Source: Streptomyces sp. NBC_01463
Lineage (GTDB): Bacteria; Actinomycetota; Actinomycetes; Streptomycetales; Streptomycetaceae
DNA length: 64,000 bases
Reading direction: 5' to 3'
NCBI GenBank assembly: GCA_036227345.1
Contig: CP109468.1
Coordinates: 4,960,001 to 5,024,000 of the forward strand
The notes below the pieces were generated by a model. The model saw only the letters and a program-made list of their open reading frames with translations, ran no database searches and was not told the DNA's origin. Both the position numbers and the translations under genes were made by a program. Numbering within the stretch: position 1 is the stretch's first letter; every line of letters starts with the position of its first letter. Shown piece by piece: positions 62,409 through 64,000 of the stretch.

Positions 62409-63025
62409 GTGGCCGGGCTGGTGTGGATCAACGGGCCGTTCGGCGGTGGCGATACGGCAGAACACAGACGGCGTACGAGCTGCAACGCCGGCTGCCGGGC
62501 AGCGTGGTCTGCGATCCGGAGCGCGTCGGCTTCGGTCTGCACCGGATGCTGCCGCCCGCGCTGCGCGGTGACTTCCAGGATCTGCCGGCCTGGCGGCAAG
62601 GCGTGCACGACATGCTCGCTCTCGCTCTCGACGGGCATCCCGGCACGGTGATCGCCCCGATGACCCTGGTCGACCCCGGCTACTTCGCGGAGATCATCGG
62701 ACGGCTGCGCGAGGACGGGCACACCGTGCACCACTTCGCCCTCCTCGCCGAGCGCGAGACGGTGCTGCGGCGGCTGCGCGAACGCGGACTGGGGCGCGGG
62801 CTGAAGCGCGAGAGCTTCGCCGTGGCGAAGCTGGACCACTGCCTGGAGCGGCTCGCGGCCCCGGAGTTCGCCGAGCACATCCGTACCGACCGGGTGACGG
62901 TCCCGCGGGTCGCCGACCGGATCGCCGGATCGGCGGGGCTCACCCTGCTGCCGGACACGGACAGCGCGCTGCGGCACCGGGTGCGGCGGGCCTGGACGGG
63001 CATCCGGCACATCCGGTTCGACTGA
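62409..63025 (+). pseudogene. P-loop ATPase (TmrB-like), frameshifted in the Walker A region
   Basis: The GTG at 62409, three bases after the response regulator stop, begins VAGLVWINGPFGGG, the usual start of a TmrB-like ATP-binding protein. The frame then runs out at 62651. The rest of the family (TQTAYELQRRLPGSVVCDPERVGFGLHRML and onward to HIRFD at 63025) continues in another frame. The break lies at about 62450-62466 (GATACGGCAGAACA), where the intact family has the Walker A Lys-Thr. A smaller ATG frame at 62423 lacks the P-loop. This looks like a disabled gene, unless the sequence has an error. No programmed frameshift signal is seen. Confidence 0.7.
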
Positions 63026-63050
63026 GACGGGCGCCCTGCACCACCCCGCC

Positions 63051-64000
63051 TCAGCGCAGGATTCCCTCCAGGAAGTCGCTGCCGAGCCGCGCCACCACGG
63101 TCAGGTCCAGCTGGTGCAGTACGTACCGGCCGCGGCGCCGGGTCGTGACCAGGCCGGCCTTCTTGAGCACCGACAGATGGCGGGAGACCTCGGGGGACGT
63201 GATCCCGTTGGAGTCGGCGAGTTCCCCCGTCGTGTACGGCGAGCGCGCGATGTTGCGGCACAGCCGCATCCGCATCGGGTGGGCCAGCGCCTCCATCCTC
63301 AGCTGGAGCAGCTCGACGGAGGCGGGGGAGGGGAGCTCGGGGCGGTGCACCGGGTAGTGGATCACCGGGCGCCAGCCGGGGGCGTGCAGCACCATCAGAT
63401 GCGGCCAGCCGAAGCTGGTCGGGATGAGGGTGAGTCCGGGGCCGACGGCCGGGTCGGTCGCGTCGGTCGAGCCCTCGGTCAGCTTGTCGACGCTGACCCG
63501 CTTCCCGTCGTCGTCGACGGCGAGCGCGGTGGAGACCGCGCCCATCGCCTCACCGATCCCCTTGTGGCGCAGCAGATCCGTCTTGTGCCGGGCGTCGGCC
63601 ACCAGCTGGACGCGGATCCGCCGCCAGGTGTCCGCGAAGAACGCCTGGTCGCAGTCCTCGAACAGGCGGCGGATCCAGCGGCGCACGGAGGCGGGGTCGG
63701 CCAGCAGCTGCTGGGTGAACTCCGTCTGCTGCGGGCCGCGCGCCGCCGCCATGTCCAGGGCCCGGGCGCGCATGCCGGGATCGACGAGGGGCGAGGGTGC
63801 CCCGGCCCCGTAGAGACTGGCGCAGGTGAACTCCAGGGCGGCGGAGACGAACCGCTCGTCGTCCAGCCGGTCCAGGATGTCCAGGTCCTCGGCCAGGTCG
63901 GCGCCCGTCCTGCCGTTGCCGCCACGGACCCCCGCGAACGGCATGAAGACGTCCGAGAACGTGTTCCGCCACAGGAAGTCGGCCTCGTGCAGCCGGTCGG
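63051..64000 (-). CDS. ArsR-type winged-helix regulator with DUF5937-like domain, start missing
   Basis: Transcription regulator, at least 316 residues, whose start is outside the window: the frame stays open to the last base. The visible N-terminal part (ADFLWRNTFSDVF, LDILDRLDDERFVSAALEF) is helical and typical of the DUF5937 arm. The HTH is C-terminal (LLQLRMEALAHPMRMRLCRNIARSPYTTGELADSNGITSPEVSRHLSVLKKAGLVTTRRRGRYVLHQLDL). There are no ArsR metal-binding cysteines. Its target is unknown; it is convergent with the broken P-loop gene. Confidence 0.85.
   Translation of the reverse strand, partial: DRLHEADFLWRNTFSDVFMPFAGVRGGNGRTGADLAEDLDILDRLDDERFVSAALEFTCASLYGAGAPSPLVDPGMRARALDMAAARGPQQTEFTQQLLADPASVRRWIRRLFEDCDQAFFADTWRRIRVQLVADARHKTDLLRHKGIGEAMGAVSTALAVDDDGKRVSVDKLTEGSTDATDPAVGPGLTLIPTSFGWPHLMVLHAPGWRPVIHYPVHRPELPSPASVELLQLRMEALAHPMRMRLCRNIARSPYTTGELADSNGITSPEVSRHLSVLKKAGLVTTRRRGRYVLHQLDLTVVARLGSDFLEGILR

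Overview
The window is chromosomal DNA of a Streptomyces or a very close relative. GC content is about 72-73% throughout. GTG starts are common, starts without a Shine-Dalgarno sequence but with a TAnnnT hexamer are frequent, and several families are typical of the genus: streptogrisin C, TipA, DUF397 and DUF5753 regulators, a second NuoD, and a thymidylate kinase fused to a membrane domain. There are about 54 protein genes, one tRNA-Thr, and no rRNA, CRISPR array, phage or transposon. Both ends cut through genes: topA on the left and an ArsR-type regulator on the right.

Region 1 (1-9.3 kb) is DNA metabolism: topA with a lysine/alanine tail, a very large tmk fusion and holB. A secreted TAP-like peptidase and tRNA-Thr(CGU) with a strong terminator follow. 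Region 2 (9.4-17.6 kb) is regulatory and transport: an NmrA-like oxidoreductase divergent from a WYL regulator with a perfect palindromic operator between them, a two-component system divergent from an FtsX-type ABC transporter with another palindrome between them, and a small phosphotransferase. Region 3 (17.7-20.2 kb) holds two secreted enzymes with the same C-terminal chitin-binding module: streptogrisin C and an intradiol dioxygenase. Region 4 (20.2-31.8 kb) contains a PolA-like polymerase, a quinone oxidoreductase, a DUF2786 protein, a FUSC transporter, a lipoprotein, a WhiJ-like trio (DUF397, ATPase, XRE/DUF5753), an aldehyde dehydrogenase and a PadR regulator. Region 5 (31.8-38.6 kb) pairs glutamate decarboxylase with a YfeO-type ClC channel, then tipA, a YbjQ protein, a DedA protein and a ThrE-type exporter.

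Region 6 (38.7-50 kb) is a conserved core block: ppa, dacB, a DUF2342 zinc protein, tilS, hpt, ftsH and folE on or around the plus strand, facing a minus-strand folate operon folP - NTF2-like - folB - folK - DUF3180 with 4-base start/stop overlaps. Region 7 (50-64 kb) has an MprF-type lysyltransferase, an esterase, a glycine-betaine-type ABC system whose ATPase is divergent from its two permeases and binding protein, a coiled-coil membrane protein, an orphan nuoD, a MidA-like methyltransferase, a second LuxR-type two-component system, a frameshifted P-loop gene and the partial regulator.

The signals most worth checking are: a 38-base element present upstream of two genes of the WhiJ-like trio in the same orientation relative to each gene; the orphan NuoD, which appears to have lost the quinone-site tyrosine; the paired chitin-binding secreted enzymes; a G-quadruplex-like run and minisatellite just after topA; and the broken P-loop gene.
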